Assembly (NCBI RefSeq): GCF_004959855.1
Contig: NZ_SPNT01000003.1
Location: 372,001-436,000 of the forward strand
Length of the DNA: 64,000 nucleotides
From: Nitratireductor sp. XY-223
GTDB lineage: Bacteria; Pseudomonadota; Alphaproteobacteria; Rhizobiales; Rhizobiaceae
Direction of reading: 5' to 3'
Numbering within the stretch: position 1 is the first letter of the stretch; every line of letters starts with the position of its first letter. Position numbers and translations under genes: made by a program. The notes beneath the pieces were generated by a model that saw only the letters and a program-made list of their open reading frames with translations, was not told where the DNA came from and did not search any database. Below, in pieces: positions 19,544 to 27,188 of this stretch.

Positions 19544-20296
19544 TCAGGCGGCCTCCGACGCCGGAATGCGAAGCTCGTTCTCCAGGTGCATCACCAGGTC
19601 TCGCGGCAGCGACAGCCCGTGCACCAGTTTTTTCAGATAAGCGACATCGGCCGGGTTGTCCGGGTCGAGAACCAGCCGCGACACCAGGTAGATTTCGCTG
19701 GCCTGCTCCAGGCCGCTGGCATAGCCGGCGATTTCCTCGACATCGGGCGGATCGTTCAGGGTGTCGAAAATCAGCATGTTGGACTCGGTATCGAGCTGCA
19801 TCCTTGTTATCGCATCCCGGATCGTGCGGCGTTCGTCGGCATCGATATGACCGCCGGCATTGGCAGCCGTGATGATCGCCTTGATGAGTGCGCGCTGGAA
19901 GGGCTGCCCGTCGGCCGCGGCGCCTGTTTCTGGATTGAACTGGGCGAGGGAAGGCATGCCCGCCGTGTGCGTGTCCAGCCACCCGGGGGTGTTGGCGGCG
20001 TCGCCCTTCACCTCGATCCTGTTTCCGGCATTGCTCTGCCAGTTGTGAAACGCCCGGAACGTGATCGCGGCGAGCGCCGCGGCGCCGCCGATGCCGACCG
20101 CCGTGCCGGCGATCTTTCCGACCTTCTTCCGCATTTTCCTGTTGCCGGCGACCAGTCCGAGCAGCCCGCCTGCCGCCAGCCCGCCGCCAAGCCCCGCAGG
20201 GTTGATAAACTCCGAAATAGGGCTTCTTGACTGCGTCCCGTTCTGTCCGGCGGCGTTTCCGCCGAGAAACTGACCAAGAAGCTGGTTTATGCTCAT
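19544..20296 (-). CDS. DUF533 / YebE-like protein with TerB-like domain
   Basis: A 250-residue protein. An N-terminal Gly-rich hydrophobic stretch (GLGGGLAAGGLLGLVAGNRK, then TAVGIGGAAALAAITFRAFH) suggests membrane association. The C-terminal half is the TerB-like helical domain of DUF533: QRALIKAIITAANAGGHID with the acidic DADER loop, then SEIYLVSRLVLDPDNPADV and YLKKLVHGLSLPRDLV. ATG 20296 has GGAGAA 8-13 nt upstream; an earlier in-frame ATG at 20392 lacks a site. The function of the family is unclear. It stands alone with its own terminator. Confidence 0.85.
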   Translation of the reverse strand: MSINQLLGQFLGGNAAGQNGTQSRSPISEFINPAGLGGGLAAGGLLGLVAGNRKMRKKVGKIAGTAVGIGGAAALAAITFRAFHNWQSNAGNRIEVKGDAANTPGWLDTHTAGMPSLAQFNPETGAAADGQPFQRALIKAIITAANAGGHIDADERRTIRDAITRMQLDTESNMLIFDTLNDPPDVEEIAGYASGLEQASEIYLVSRLVLDPDNPADVAYLKKLVHGLSLPRDLVMHLENELRIPASEAA

Positions 20297-20421
20297 GAAT
20301 TGTTCTCCGGTTCGCCCAACAACATTGCGTTCACACCATTGAGGTGATGCAGGTCCACCCGGATTGCCAATTGATAAGGATCGCGGCTTCAATCGAAAAA
20401 ATCTATCGGATACAGAAAACT

Positions 20422-20748
20422 TCAGTCAGGCTTCGATGCGGACTGCGCTCTGACCACCTCGACATCGGTGACGGTCACCATCAGCCCATAGGCTTCGAGC
20501 AGCGGCTCCAGCGCGTCGAGGAACCGGGCCGCGGCCTCTTCGTCAAGAACGGTTGTGAAGACCACTTTGCTGCCGGCGCCGCCGGTTACCTGATCGTCGA
20601 ACCAGCGGCCGCGCGCGCCTTCTCCGCCAAGCGTCGGCTGCAGCGTATAGCCGTCCGAGGACACCTCCATTGCCTGGTCGCGCACCCGCCGCCACAGCGG
20701 CGCGTCGACGAGGATTTCGATCTTCTTGCAGTGCGATTTGATCACCAT
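20422..20748 (-). CDS. Small PII-like signalling protein, SbtB-like partner of the adjacent transporter
   Basis: A 108-residue protein with the small alpha/beta layout of PII-like proteins: IEILVDAPLWRRVRDQAMEV as the first strand-helix, a flexible middle (GGEGARGRWFDDQVTGG) in T-loop position, then KVVFTTVLDEEAAARFLDAL and LMVTVTDVEVVRAQS as the second half. Its ATG is 2 nt after the stop of the SbtA-like gene, so the pair is co-translated, just as cyanobacterial sbtA-sbtB. SbtB proteins bind adenine nucleotides and gate SbtA. The family call rests on size, fold pattern and context; sequence similarity to cyanobacterial SbtB is low by eye. Confidence 0.65.
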   Translation of the reverse strand: MVIKSHCKKIEILVDAPLWRRVRDQAMEVSSDGYTLQPTLGGEGARGRWFDDQVTGGAGSKVVFTTVLDEEAAARFLDALEPLLEAYGLMVTVTDVEVVRAQSASKPD

Positions 20749-20750
20749 TT

Positions 20751-21698
20751 TCACACCATCAACTTTGCCAGAGACGTGTAGATCGGTATGCCGATCGTGA
20801 TGTTGAACGGAAACGTCACCGCCAGCGACAGCGACAGGTAAAGGCCCGCATCCGCCTCCGGCAGCGCCAGCCGCATGGCGGCCGGCACCGCAATGTAGGA
20901 TGCGCTGGCCGCCAGGATCGCCAGTGCGGTCGTGGTGCCCACATCGAGGCCGATGGCGGCGCCGACCAGGCAGCCGATCGTCCCGTTGACGACCGGAAAG
21001 ACGATGGCCAGCAGCACGAGGCGCGCAGTCAGATTGCGCGCCAGGCGGATACGCCGCGCCGCGAGCAGTCCCATGTCGAGCAGAAAGAGGCAAAGCAGGC
21101 CGTTGAAGCCGGTTTCGAACACCGGTGCGACGGGCGCGAACCCGTCCTTGCCGATAACCAGGCCGATAATGAAACTTCCGGTGAGCAGAACCACCGAACC
21201 ATTCAGCACGGTCTCGCGCAGGAGTTCGTTGCCCGACTGGAATTTCAGGCCCGTGCCGCCGCGGGCGAGGATTAGTCCAACGATGATCGCGGGTGTTTCC
21301 ATCAAGGCCAGCACAGCGATCATGTAACCGGCCGGCGGAAGGCCTGAATCGGTCAGGATCTGGTTGCCGGCAATGAACGTCACCACGCTGACGGATCCGT
21401 AGTGGGCGGCCACCGCCGCCGCATTTGTGGCATCGAGCTGGCCGAAACCGCGCAGGACGAAGAAGGTGCCGACCGGAATGAGACAGCTCAGCGCCAGACC
21501 GGCGACCGCGGCGAGCAGCAGATCGCTGGTAAAGCCGTTGCCGGCTACCAGGATGCCGCCCTTGAGGCCGATCGCGCACATCAGGTAGAGCGACAGCGCC
21601 TTGGATATCGGTTCGGGAAAGGCGAGGTCGGAACGGGCGAAGGCAGCGAGGGCGCCGAGCACGAAAAACAGGATGACGGGCGAGAGCAGGCTTTCCAC
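20751..21698 (-). CDS. SbtA-like sodium-dependent bicarbonate transporter family permease
   Basis: A 315-residue protein with about ten membrane segments in two inverted halves. It has the marks of the SbtA (DUF897) family: SKALSLYLMCAIGLKGG near the N-terminus, AAAVAAHYGSVSVVTFIAGN in the first half and LAILAASASYIAVPAAMRLALPEADAGLYLSLSLAVTFPFNITIGIPIYTSLA split across the second half. The serine-rich re-entrant loops that bind HCO3- and Na+ (AHYGSVS and AASASYIAVPAA) look intact. It should import bicarbonate or a similar anion. First gene of a two-gene unit with the PII-like protein; divergent from an OxyR-like regulator. Confidence 0.85.
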   Translation of the reverse strand: MESLLSPVILFFVLGALAAFARSDLAFPEPISKALSLYLMCAIGLKGGILVAGNGFTSDLLLAAVAGLALSCLIPVGTFFVLRGFGQLDATNAAAVAAHYGSVSVVTFIAGNQILTDSGLPPAGYMIAVLALMETPAIIVGLILARGGTGLKFQSGNELLRETVLNGSVVLLTGSFIIGLVIGKDGFAPVAPVFETGFNGLLCLFLLDMGLLAARRIRLARNLTARLVLLAIVFPVVNGTIGCLVGAAIGLDVGTTTALAILAASASYIAVPAAMRLALPEADAGLYLSLSLAVTFPFNITIGIPIYTSLAKLMV

Positions 21699-21900
21699 GT
21701 CAGCGTCCCGAGCGGATTTCGCCCGACGGAGAACGGGCGGTTTTCAGGCGGTCAGGCTTGTCCTCGCAGGCGTGCGCGTTGAAAGCGGCGCACCTGCCGG
21801 GAAAACGGTCATGGATGGGCATGGATCGCTCCGGTCGGTATGTTGCGGCGCGACATTGAACATTTCACCCCAACGTGCCAAATTGTTACTTTCGAAGAAA

Positions 21901-21921
21901 TTGATAGATTTTAGCTATCAA
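21901..21921. promoter_or_regulatory. OxyR-type half-operator ATAG-N7-CTAT upstream of the LysR regulator
   Basis: TTGATAG (21901-21907) and CTATCAA (21915-21921) form a perfect inverted repeat with a 7-nt spacer. The core ATAG-ATTTTAG-CTAT fits the OxyR half-site ATAG-nTnnnAn-CTAT at every specified base. It is in the 308-bp gap between the divergent SbtA-like and OxyR-like genes, 85 nt before the regulator start. A second half-site at the expected 7-nt distance is not present. The rest of the gap holds no gene. Confidence 0.6.
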
Positions 21922-22006
21922 GAACCACGTGGTTCGATGGCGATGGAACGGGCGGGCCTTGCTTTCCCGGCGCAACGGATCCACCGGGCATGGGAACGGG
22001 AAACCT

Positions 22007-22927
22007 ATGACGACGCTCAGGCAACTGCATTATCTGGTGGCGCTTTCCGAGGAACTGCATTTCCGGCGGGCCGCGGAACGGGTCAACGTCACGCAGCCGA
22101 CGCTCAGCGCGCAGATCCAGGAACTGGAAAAGAAGCTGCGGGCACCGCTGGTCGAGCGCGGTGCGGCGCGTGTCACGCTGACGCCGCTCGGCCGCGAGAT
22201 CGCCGAACGGGCCCGGCGCGTGCTTTCCGAAGTCCAGGACATTGTCGACCTTGCTGCGTCCTCGCAACACGGCTTCGACGGCACGATCCGCCTCGGCGTG
22301 CCGCCGACACTCGGACCCTATCTCCTGCCGCACATCGTTCCGGACCTGCATAGCAAATATCCCGGCTTGCGGCTCTATGTGCGCGAGGGCAAGCCGGCCG
22401 AGCTGCAGGGCCAGCTCCAGGCCGGCGGCTTCGACCTTGTCATATCGCCGATGCCCATCGCGCACGGGGATCTGGAGGTCGAGCGACTGTTCCGGGAGCC
22501 GCTGATGGTCGTCGCCGCGCCCGATCATCCCCTGGCCTCCAGACAGCGCATTCTGAGTTCGGACCTCGCGGGTCAGAGTATCCTTGCGATCGAGAAGGGA
22601 CACCATCTGCACGAGCAGGTGAGCCGGCTATGCGAGGACTTCGACGCAACGCTGCTGCGTGACTACGAGGGAACCAGCCTCGATACGCTGCGGCTGATGG
22701 CCGGCATGGGCGTTGGGCTTGCATTCCTCCCGGCGCTCTATGTCCGTTCCGAAATCGATGGCCGCAGCGAGATCGCTATTCTTGATCTCAATATACCCAA
22801 CCTTTTCAGGCAGATGGGCCTTGCCTGGCGCAAGCGGTCGGTGCATGCCACGCTATTCAAGGAGATTGCCGATCTCATTCGCACCACGGCCGAGCGCAAG
22901 CTGCCGGACGTCACGGTTACGCGGTGA
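22007..22927 (+). CDS. OxyR-like LysR-family regulator lacking the peroxidatic cysteine
   Basis: A 306-residue LysR regulator starting at ATG 22007 (MTTLRQLHYLVALSEELHFR). The winged helix-turn-helix covers residues 1-60 (AAERVNVTQPTLSAQIQELE). The effector domain follows OxyR closely: SILAIEKGHHLHEQVSRLCE, DYEGTSLDTLRLMAGMGVGL, FLPALYV. At the place of E. coli OxyR Cys199 (GHCLRDQ) there is His200, while the partner Cys208 is kept as Cys209. It therefore cannot form the normal OxyR disulfide and probably senses something else. Divergent from the SbtA-like gene, which is its most likely target. An upstream in-frame ATG at 21929 would place the operator-proximal DNA in the gene and is less likely. 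Confidence 0.85.
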   Translation: MTTLRQLHYLVALSEELHFRRAAERVNVTQPTLSAQIQELEKKLRAPLVERGAARVTLTPLGREIAERARRVLSEVQDIVDLAASSQHGFDGTIRLGVPPTLGPYLLPHIVPDLHSKYPGLRLYVREGKPAELQGQLQAGGFDLVISPMPIAHGDLEVERLFREPLMVVAAPDHPLASRQRILSSDLAGQSILAIEKGHHLHEQVSRLCEDFDATLLRDYEGTSLDTLRLMAGMGVGLAFLPALYVRSEIDGRSEIAILDLNIPNLFRQMGLAWRKRSVHATLFKEIADLIRTTAERKLPDVTVTR

Positions 22928-23088
22928 TCGCAACCACACGATTGTAGTCTATCTCACACATGTTCCCACATGGCGGTGATATGATCGCACAGGGTCTGAA
23001 GCGGGAACGCCGACGCCCGTCGATCGCATCCGGTTTCCGGACGCTGCGCGCTGTCCGGAATGAAACGACTTCAACAGGGGGAACGGCC

Positions 23089-24147
23089 GTGCCGATTACA
23101 GTGGGAAATATCGAACTGCATATGGGGCCGCAGGAGCACGGAGCAGCCGATTCGCTGGTAGCGCCGATCGTGGATTTCATTGGCCGGGCGAAAAGCAGGC
23201 AAAACCTCATGATCGCCGTCCAGGAAGTCGACAACAAGCAAATCGCCGACGCGATCATCAAGGCGCGCCTGCGGGGCGTCAATGTCGATCTCGTCGTCGA
23301 GCAGAGCTATCTGCTTGGAAAGGGGCGCCCGGACAGCCTTGACGAGGCATACGAGCCGGACGGCCCGCACGAGATCAACCGGAACCTGTTCAACGCGATC
23401 CTGCGTTCGACGGCGGATGTCAAAATCGATTTCAACCCCAACATCTTTCACCAGAAGTTCATGATCCTCGGGAATTCCGTGCTGACCGGCTCGACGAATT
23501 TCACGACGACGGGCGTGACCAAGAACCTCAACCACGTCATCGTCATCCATGACGCCAAGGTGGCCAACGCGTTCAAGAACGAGTTCAGCGAAATCAAGAA
23601 GGGCCGCTTCGGACGCGAGAGCATCGGCCGTGACGATAGCCCGCGAGAGGTGTCGGTGGCCGGCATCCGCGTAAAACCGTGCTTCGCGCCGGATCATGGC
23701 CCCGAGATGGAAATCATGAAACAGATCCTGAAGGCCCAAAAGAGGATCGATTTCGCCGCTTTCACCTTCGCCCAGTCCTCGGGAATCGACGATGCGCTGA
23801 TTGCCGCTCATGCGCGCGGCATCGCCGTGCGCGGTGTGCTCGACCGCCGCCAGGCCAACCAGACCTGGGCGGCAAAGGACGCCTTGAAGAATGCCGGCAT
23901 AGAGATCGCTGTCGCCGGCGGCACGGGCGGCCTCGGCAAGGTTCACCACAAGATGATGGCGATAGACGACCAGCTCTCGATTTTCGGCAGTTTCAACTAC
24001 ACAAAGCCGGCCAACCGGTCGAACGACGAGAACATCGTCATCGTCGGCGAGCTGTTTGAAACGGACCAGGCAATCCGCAAGGCGCAAGGCAAGCTGGCCA
24101 AGGCCGCCCGCAAGGAGATCGACAGGATCATCGACGATTTCGGTTAG
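23089..24147 (+). CDS. Phospholipase D-like nuclease/phosphodiesterase with two HKD motifs
   Basis: A 352-residue protein with two PLD domains. The first HKD motif is HQKFMILG...TGSTNFT (His121, Lys123) and the second HHKMMAID...FGSFNYT (His286, Lys288); each domain contributes one half of a single active site. The start is chosen at GTG 23089 because AGGGGGAAC lies about 6 nt upstream; ATG 22960 and 22981 are in frame but poorly supported and would add an Arg-rich tail. No signal peptide is seen from the GTG start. Relatives cut DNA, RNA or phospholipids; which applies here is unknown. Monocistronic. Confidence 0.8.
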   Translation: MPITVGNIELHMGPQEHGAADSLVAPIVDFIGRAKSRQNLMIAVQEVDNKQIADAIIKARLRGVNVDLVVEQSYLLGKGRPDSLDEAYEPDGPHEINRNLFNAILRSTADVKIDFNPNIFHQKFMILGNSVLTGSTNFTTTGVTKNLNHVIVIHDAKVANAFKNEFSEIKKGRFGRESIGRDDSPREVSVAGIRVKPCFAPDHGPEMEIMKQILKAQKRIDFAAFTFAQSSGIDDALIAAHARGIAVRGVLDRRQANQTWAAKDALKNAGIEIAVAGGTGGLGKVHHKMMAIDDQLSIFGSFNYTKPANRSNDENIVIVGELFETDQAIRKAQGKLAKAARKEIDRIIDDFG

Positions 24148-24181
24148 CGCGGTCCTGATCGGCGAGCGCAGGCGCTTCGGC

Positions 24182-24586
24182 CTAGCCGCGCAGGCGTTTT
24201 GCCAGTTCCTCGTCCAATTCGGCTATGGGGAAATCGACATGGATGTGGTTGCCGTCGCAATCGAATACGTTGACCTGGACAACCGGAAAATCGGGCACGG
24301 TGTTCAAACCGAATTCGATGCCGCGATCCTCCAGTCGGGCGACGAACTCGGAAAGGCCCGACGCGCTGATGGCGAAATGCTCGATTTTCGGCTCGATCGA
24401 TTTCCGTTCCGATGCCGATCCGACGAGGTGGACCAGTGCATCGTCGCCGGCATAGAGCCAGGCACCGGGAAAAGGAAAGGGCGGTCGCTCACCGTCGACC
24501 ATTCCGAGGACATCCGTGTACCAGGAAACCATCTCGTCCAGATTGGACGTGATGATATTGACGTGATCGAGTCTCGAAAGAGGCAA
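24182..24586 (-). CDS. VOC (glyoxalase/bleomycin resistance) superfamily protein
   Basis: A 134-residue single-subunit VOC protein with two paired beta-alpha-beta-beta-beta units: LDHVNIITSNLDEMVSWYTDVLGM begins the first and KIEHFAISASGLSEFVARLE the second. Likely metal ligands are His8, His52 (LVHLVG), His69 region (IEHFAI) and the acidic residue in the last strand (NHIHVDFP). The fold supports isomerases, dioxygenases and lyases, so no reaction can be named. Convergent with the PLD gene, 35 bp apart. Confidence 0.85.
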   Translation of the reverse strand: MPLSRLDHVNIITSNLDEMVSWYTDVLGMVDGERPPFPFPGAWLYAGDDALVHLVGSASERKSIEPKIEHFAISASGLSEFVARLEDRGIEFGLNTVPDFPVVQVNVFDCDGNHIHVDFPIAELDEELAKRLRG

Positions 24587-24809
24587 GGGTGGCTCCTGTC
24601 AGGGATTTGCAAGGCCGGCGTCATCGCGGCCCGGCCTTGAATTACACTGTCGGACGCTATCTGTGTCAAGACGGTGGAGCGCCTGATCACAATGCTTCGG
24701 GCTGGGCGGAATTGCGCGCCGCCGGAACGAAAAATGTGCAACAATGGCGACCGAGGCGCATTGAAAGAGCGGGCTGCGCCCGCCTGTCGGGCAACAGGGC
24801 TGAAAACGC

Positions 24810-25631
24810 ATGAAGCAGACGAAAATCGCGACGGCATTGGCAATGACCTTGTTGCTTGGGGTCGCCGCGCCGCCCGATTCTGCGGCTCAGACAGGCGAGA
24901 CGATCGAGGTTGACGTCGAACTGGTGCTGGCCGTGGATGTCTCCCGTTCGATGACGGAAAGGGAACTCCAGATCCAGCGTCGCGGCTATGCCGAGGCGCT
25001 CAACAGCGAATCCGTTGCAAAGGCCATCAAGAACGGCCTTATCGGCAAGATCGCACTGACCTATGTCGAGTGGGGCGGGGTCTACTGGCAGCGCGTCGTC
25101 GTCGACTGGCAGATCATCGAGAATGAAGCGGACCTTGCCGCCTTTGCTAATCAGATCACCGCCAATTTCGATGGGGTTCTCCGCCGGACTTCGATTTCCA
25201 GCGCGATCACCTATGCCGCGAACAAGATCGACGACAACAATTTCACGGCCCTGCGTCGCGTCATCGACATTTCCGGTGACGGTCCCAACAATGAGGGGCC
25301 TCCGGTCACCGGCGCGAGGGACGATGCCCTGGCCCGTGGCATGATCATCAACGGCCTTCCATTGATGACCCGCGAAGGCCTCGGCGCGCGGTTTCATCTG
25401 GAAGACCTCGACGCCTACTACCACAACTGCGTCATCGGCGGTCCCGGGTCCTTCGTGATCCCGGTCACCGAGTGGGACGAGTTCCCGGAGGCGGTGCGCA
25501 GAAAGCTGGTTCTGGAACTGGCAGGCGCCGATGCGATGCCGATCCTGAAAGCCCAGTACAGAGGGGAGACGGAATCCGGCTATGACTGTCTGATCGGTGA
25601 GAGGATCTGGCAGCGGTTCATCGGACCGTAG
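24810..25631 (+). CDS. DUF1194 secreted von Willebrand factor A-like protein
   Basis: A 273-residue exported protein with a signal peptide (MKQTKIATALAMTLLLGVAA, cleaved near SAAQT). The body is a vWA fold: ELVLAVDVSRSMTERE holds the metal-ion-dependent adhesion site D-x-S-x-S, and RRVIDISGDGPNNEG supplies the later acidic ligand. DUF1194 proteins are common and conserved in alphaproteobacteria but have no established function. The next gene (DUF2306) starts 20 nt downstream, so the two form an operon. Confidence 0.88.
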   Translation: MKQTKIATALAMTLLLGVAAPPDSAAQTGETIEVDVELVLAVDVSRSMTERELQIQRRGYAEALNSESVAKAIKNGLIGKIALTYVEWGGVYWQRVVVDWQIIENEADLAAFANQITANFDGVLRRTSISSAITYAANKIDDNNFTALRRVIDISGDGPNNEGPPVTGARDDALARGMIINGLPLMTREGLGARFHLEDLDAYYHNCVIGGPGSFVIPVTEWDEFPEAVRRKLVLELAGADAMPILKAQYRGETESGYDCLIGERIWQRFIGP

Positions 25632-25650
25632 GCGGAACAGGGCGCGCGAT

Positions 25651-26400
25651 ATGGCTCCATACCTGCAGGAAGACGCGACGCGGGATGGTCGCCGCAAATG
25701 GCCGGCCGTGCTGCAGTTTCTGGCCGTCGGCGCGCTGGTTTTGCTGTCTGCCCCGTTTGTCCTGCATGCGCTGCACTTCGGTTTCGGCGGCCTGGTTTCG
25801 GACCTGTCGCGCGTAACGCACCTTTATCGAACGGATGGGACGGTCTCCAACCCAGCCATGTTCGGTCACATGGTGGCCGGTGCGGTCATCACGCTGCTGG
25901 CACCGCTGCAGCTGCTGACGGTCCTGCGCCGGCGCCTGCCGTTCGTTCACCGGCTCATCGGCTACGTCGTCTGCTGCACGGCGGTCCTGACCGCGGTCGG
26001 TGGGCTTGCCTACATCTGGCTGCGCCAGACCATCGGCGTTGCCTACATCTGGCTGCGCCAGACCATCGGCGGACCGCTGATGGATTTTGCCTTCGCCGGC
26101 TATGGTCTTTGCGTACTTGCCGCGGCGATCCAGGCTGTCCGCTTCGCCCGCGCGCGTGACTTTGAGCGGCACCGGCGCTGGGCCCTGCGCATGTTCGTGC
26201 TTGCCATCGGGTCCTGGATTTACCGCGTCCACTACCAGCTCTGGCACCTGGCGACGGGCGGGCTCTGGACGGAACCCGGCTTCACCGGGCCGTTCGACCT
26301 GTTCCAGCTCTTCGCATTCTACGTTCCTTACCTGGTCGGCCTTGAGATCTATTTCCGGCTTCGGCCGTCGGTAGCGGTGCAGCCGGCTGCCGCGGAGTAG
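25651..26400 (+). CDS. DUF2306 family membrane protein with an internal 11-residue duplication
   Basis: A 249-residue protein with six or seven membrane segments. DUF2306 signs are VSNPAMFGHMVAGAVITLLAPLQL, RRLPFVHRLIGYV (the His-containing membrane motif) and ERHRRWALRMFVLAIGSWIYRVHY. The segment AYIWLRQTIGV is repeated directly because of a perfect 33-bp tandem duplication (26006-26071); relatives have one copy before GGP. The extra 11 residues fall at a membrane segment/loop boundary and may disturb topology. ATG 25651 is preferred. The role of the family is unknown. Confidence 0.82.
   Translation: MAPYLQEDATRDGRRKWPAVLQFLAVGALVLLSAPFVLHALHFGFGGLVSDLSRVTHLYRTDGTVSNPAMFGHMVAGAVITLLAPLQLLTVLRRRLPFVHRLIGYVVCCTAVLTAVGGLAYIWLRQTIGVAYIWLRQTIGGPLMDFAFAGYGLCVLAAAIQAVRFARARDFERHRRWALRMFVLAIGSWIYRVHYQLWHLATGGLWTEPGFTGPFDLFQLFAFYVPYLVGLEIYFRLRPSVAVQPAAAE
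26006..26071. repeat. Perfect 33-bp tandem duplication inside the DUF2306 gene
   Basis: Positions 26006-26038 and 26039-26071 are identical over 33 bases, in frame, each coding for an AYIWLRQTIG-type segment. No synonymous difference exists between the copies, so the duplication is very recent or a sequencing/assembly error. Confidence 0.95.
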
Positions 26401-26416
26401 CCCGCCGGCTTTATTT
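26381..26416 (+). terminator. Probable intrinsic terminator overlapping the 3' end of the DUF2306 gene
   Basis: AGCCGGC (26381-26387) pairs with GCCGGCT (26404-26410) and is followed by TTATTT. The 16-nt loop is long and contains the stop codon. The convergent methyltransferase gene ends at 26411, so the T-rich tail overlaps its stop. Confidence 0.4.
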
Positions 26417-27034
26417 CTTGCGCGCAACGATGAAACGGTTCGGCCGGGCGGGCGGATGATCCGCCGCCTCGACAATCTCGAATCCCTCCGCGCCGACCAT
26501 CTCCTCGAGCGTGTCTCCGTGCAGGTACTGGACGAACGGGGCGCGTCCGAACAGGCGCAGGGCCGGGATCAGCAGGTGTGGAAGGATACCCATCTGCTTC
26601 AGGCAGGGTGTTTTCGAAATGAACAGCCCGCCCGGCTTCACGAGTCCGTTGATCCTGCGGATCGCCGCCGGCACATCCTCAAGCAGATGCAGGATATTGA
26701 ACGCGAGGATCACGTCGTAGGAGCCGGGTTTCAGCCGGTCGTCATACACCGTTGCTTGCATGAAGCCGACATTCTGGTTGTTCTGTTCGCCGGCCTTGTT
26801 CTTTCCGATGGCGATCATTCGCGACGAAAGATCCGTCGCGGTGATGTGGTTGACGTCATCCGACAGGAGAAGCGCCGTCGAGCCGCTGCCGCAACCGATC
26901 TCCAGCACCCGGTCCCTTTTGGACAGGTAAGTCCTGGTCCGGTCCATGGTGTGATTATAGGTCGCGATGTCCTTGATGGGTTTTTGCGCATACCGGTCCG
27001 CGAGGTTGTCCCAGAAGAGTGTTTCGTCAGGCAT
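26411..27034 (-). CDS. Class I SAM-dependent methyltransferase
   Basis: A 207-residue methyltransferase. Motif I is VLEIGCGSGSTALLL, motif II the acidic HITATDLSSRMI, then YDVILAFNILHLLEDVP (motif post-II/III) and LVKPGGLFISKTPCLKQM (motif IV-like). GAGGACC lies 4-10 nt before ATG 27034, favouring it over the upstream ATGs at 27046 and 27049. The general layout resembles UbiE/Methyltransf_11 proteins acting on small molecules or lipids; no substrate can be named. Monocistronic and convergent with DUF2306. Confidence 0.85.
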   Translation of the reverse strand: MPDETLFWDNLADRYAQKPIKDIATYNHTMDRTRTYLSKRDRVLEIGCGSGSTALLLSDDVNHITATDLSSRMIAIGKNKAGEQNNQNVGFMQATVYDDRLKPGSYDVILAFNILHLLEDVPAAIRRINGLVKPGGLFISKTPCLKQMGILPHLLIPALRLFGRAPFVQYLHGDTLEEMVGAEGFEIVEAADHPPARPNRFIVARKK

Positions 27035-27188
27035 GATGGTCCTCATCATTGGGTGTTTCGGTTTGGCTTTGTGGTCTGCCGCCGGGTTTCAGGATCCGGC
27101 CTATCTCCCGAACTGGTCTGTACAAGGCATGGCGGTCCCTTTGCCGGTGCTTTGGCCGGCATGTAAACAGGCGCAGAACGCAGTGTCC

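Noticed and set aside
20749-21579. Possible 5' extension of the small PII-like gene to a 385-codon frame
   Set aside because: The extension is an out-of-frame reading of the SbtA-like gene; only the final 108 codons have protein character and their ATG follows the SbtA stop.
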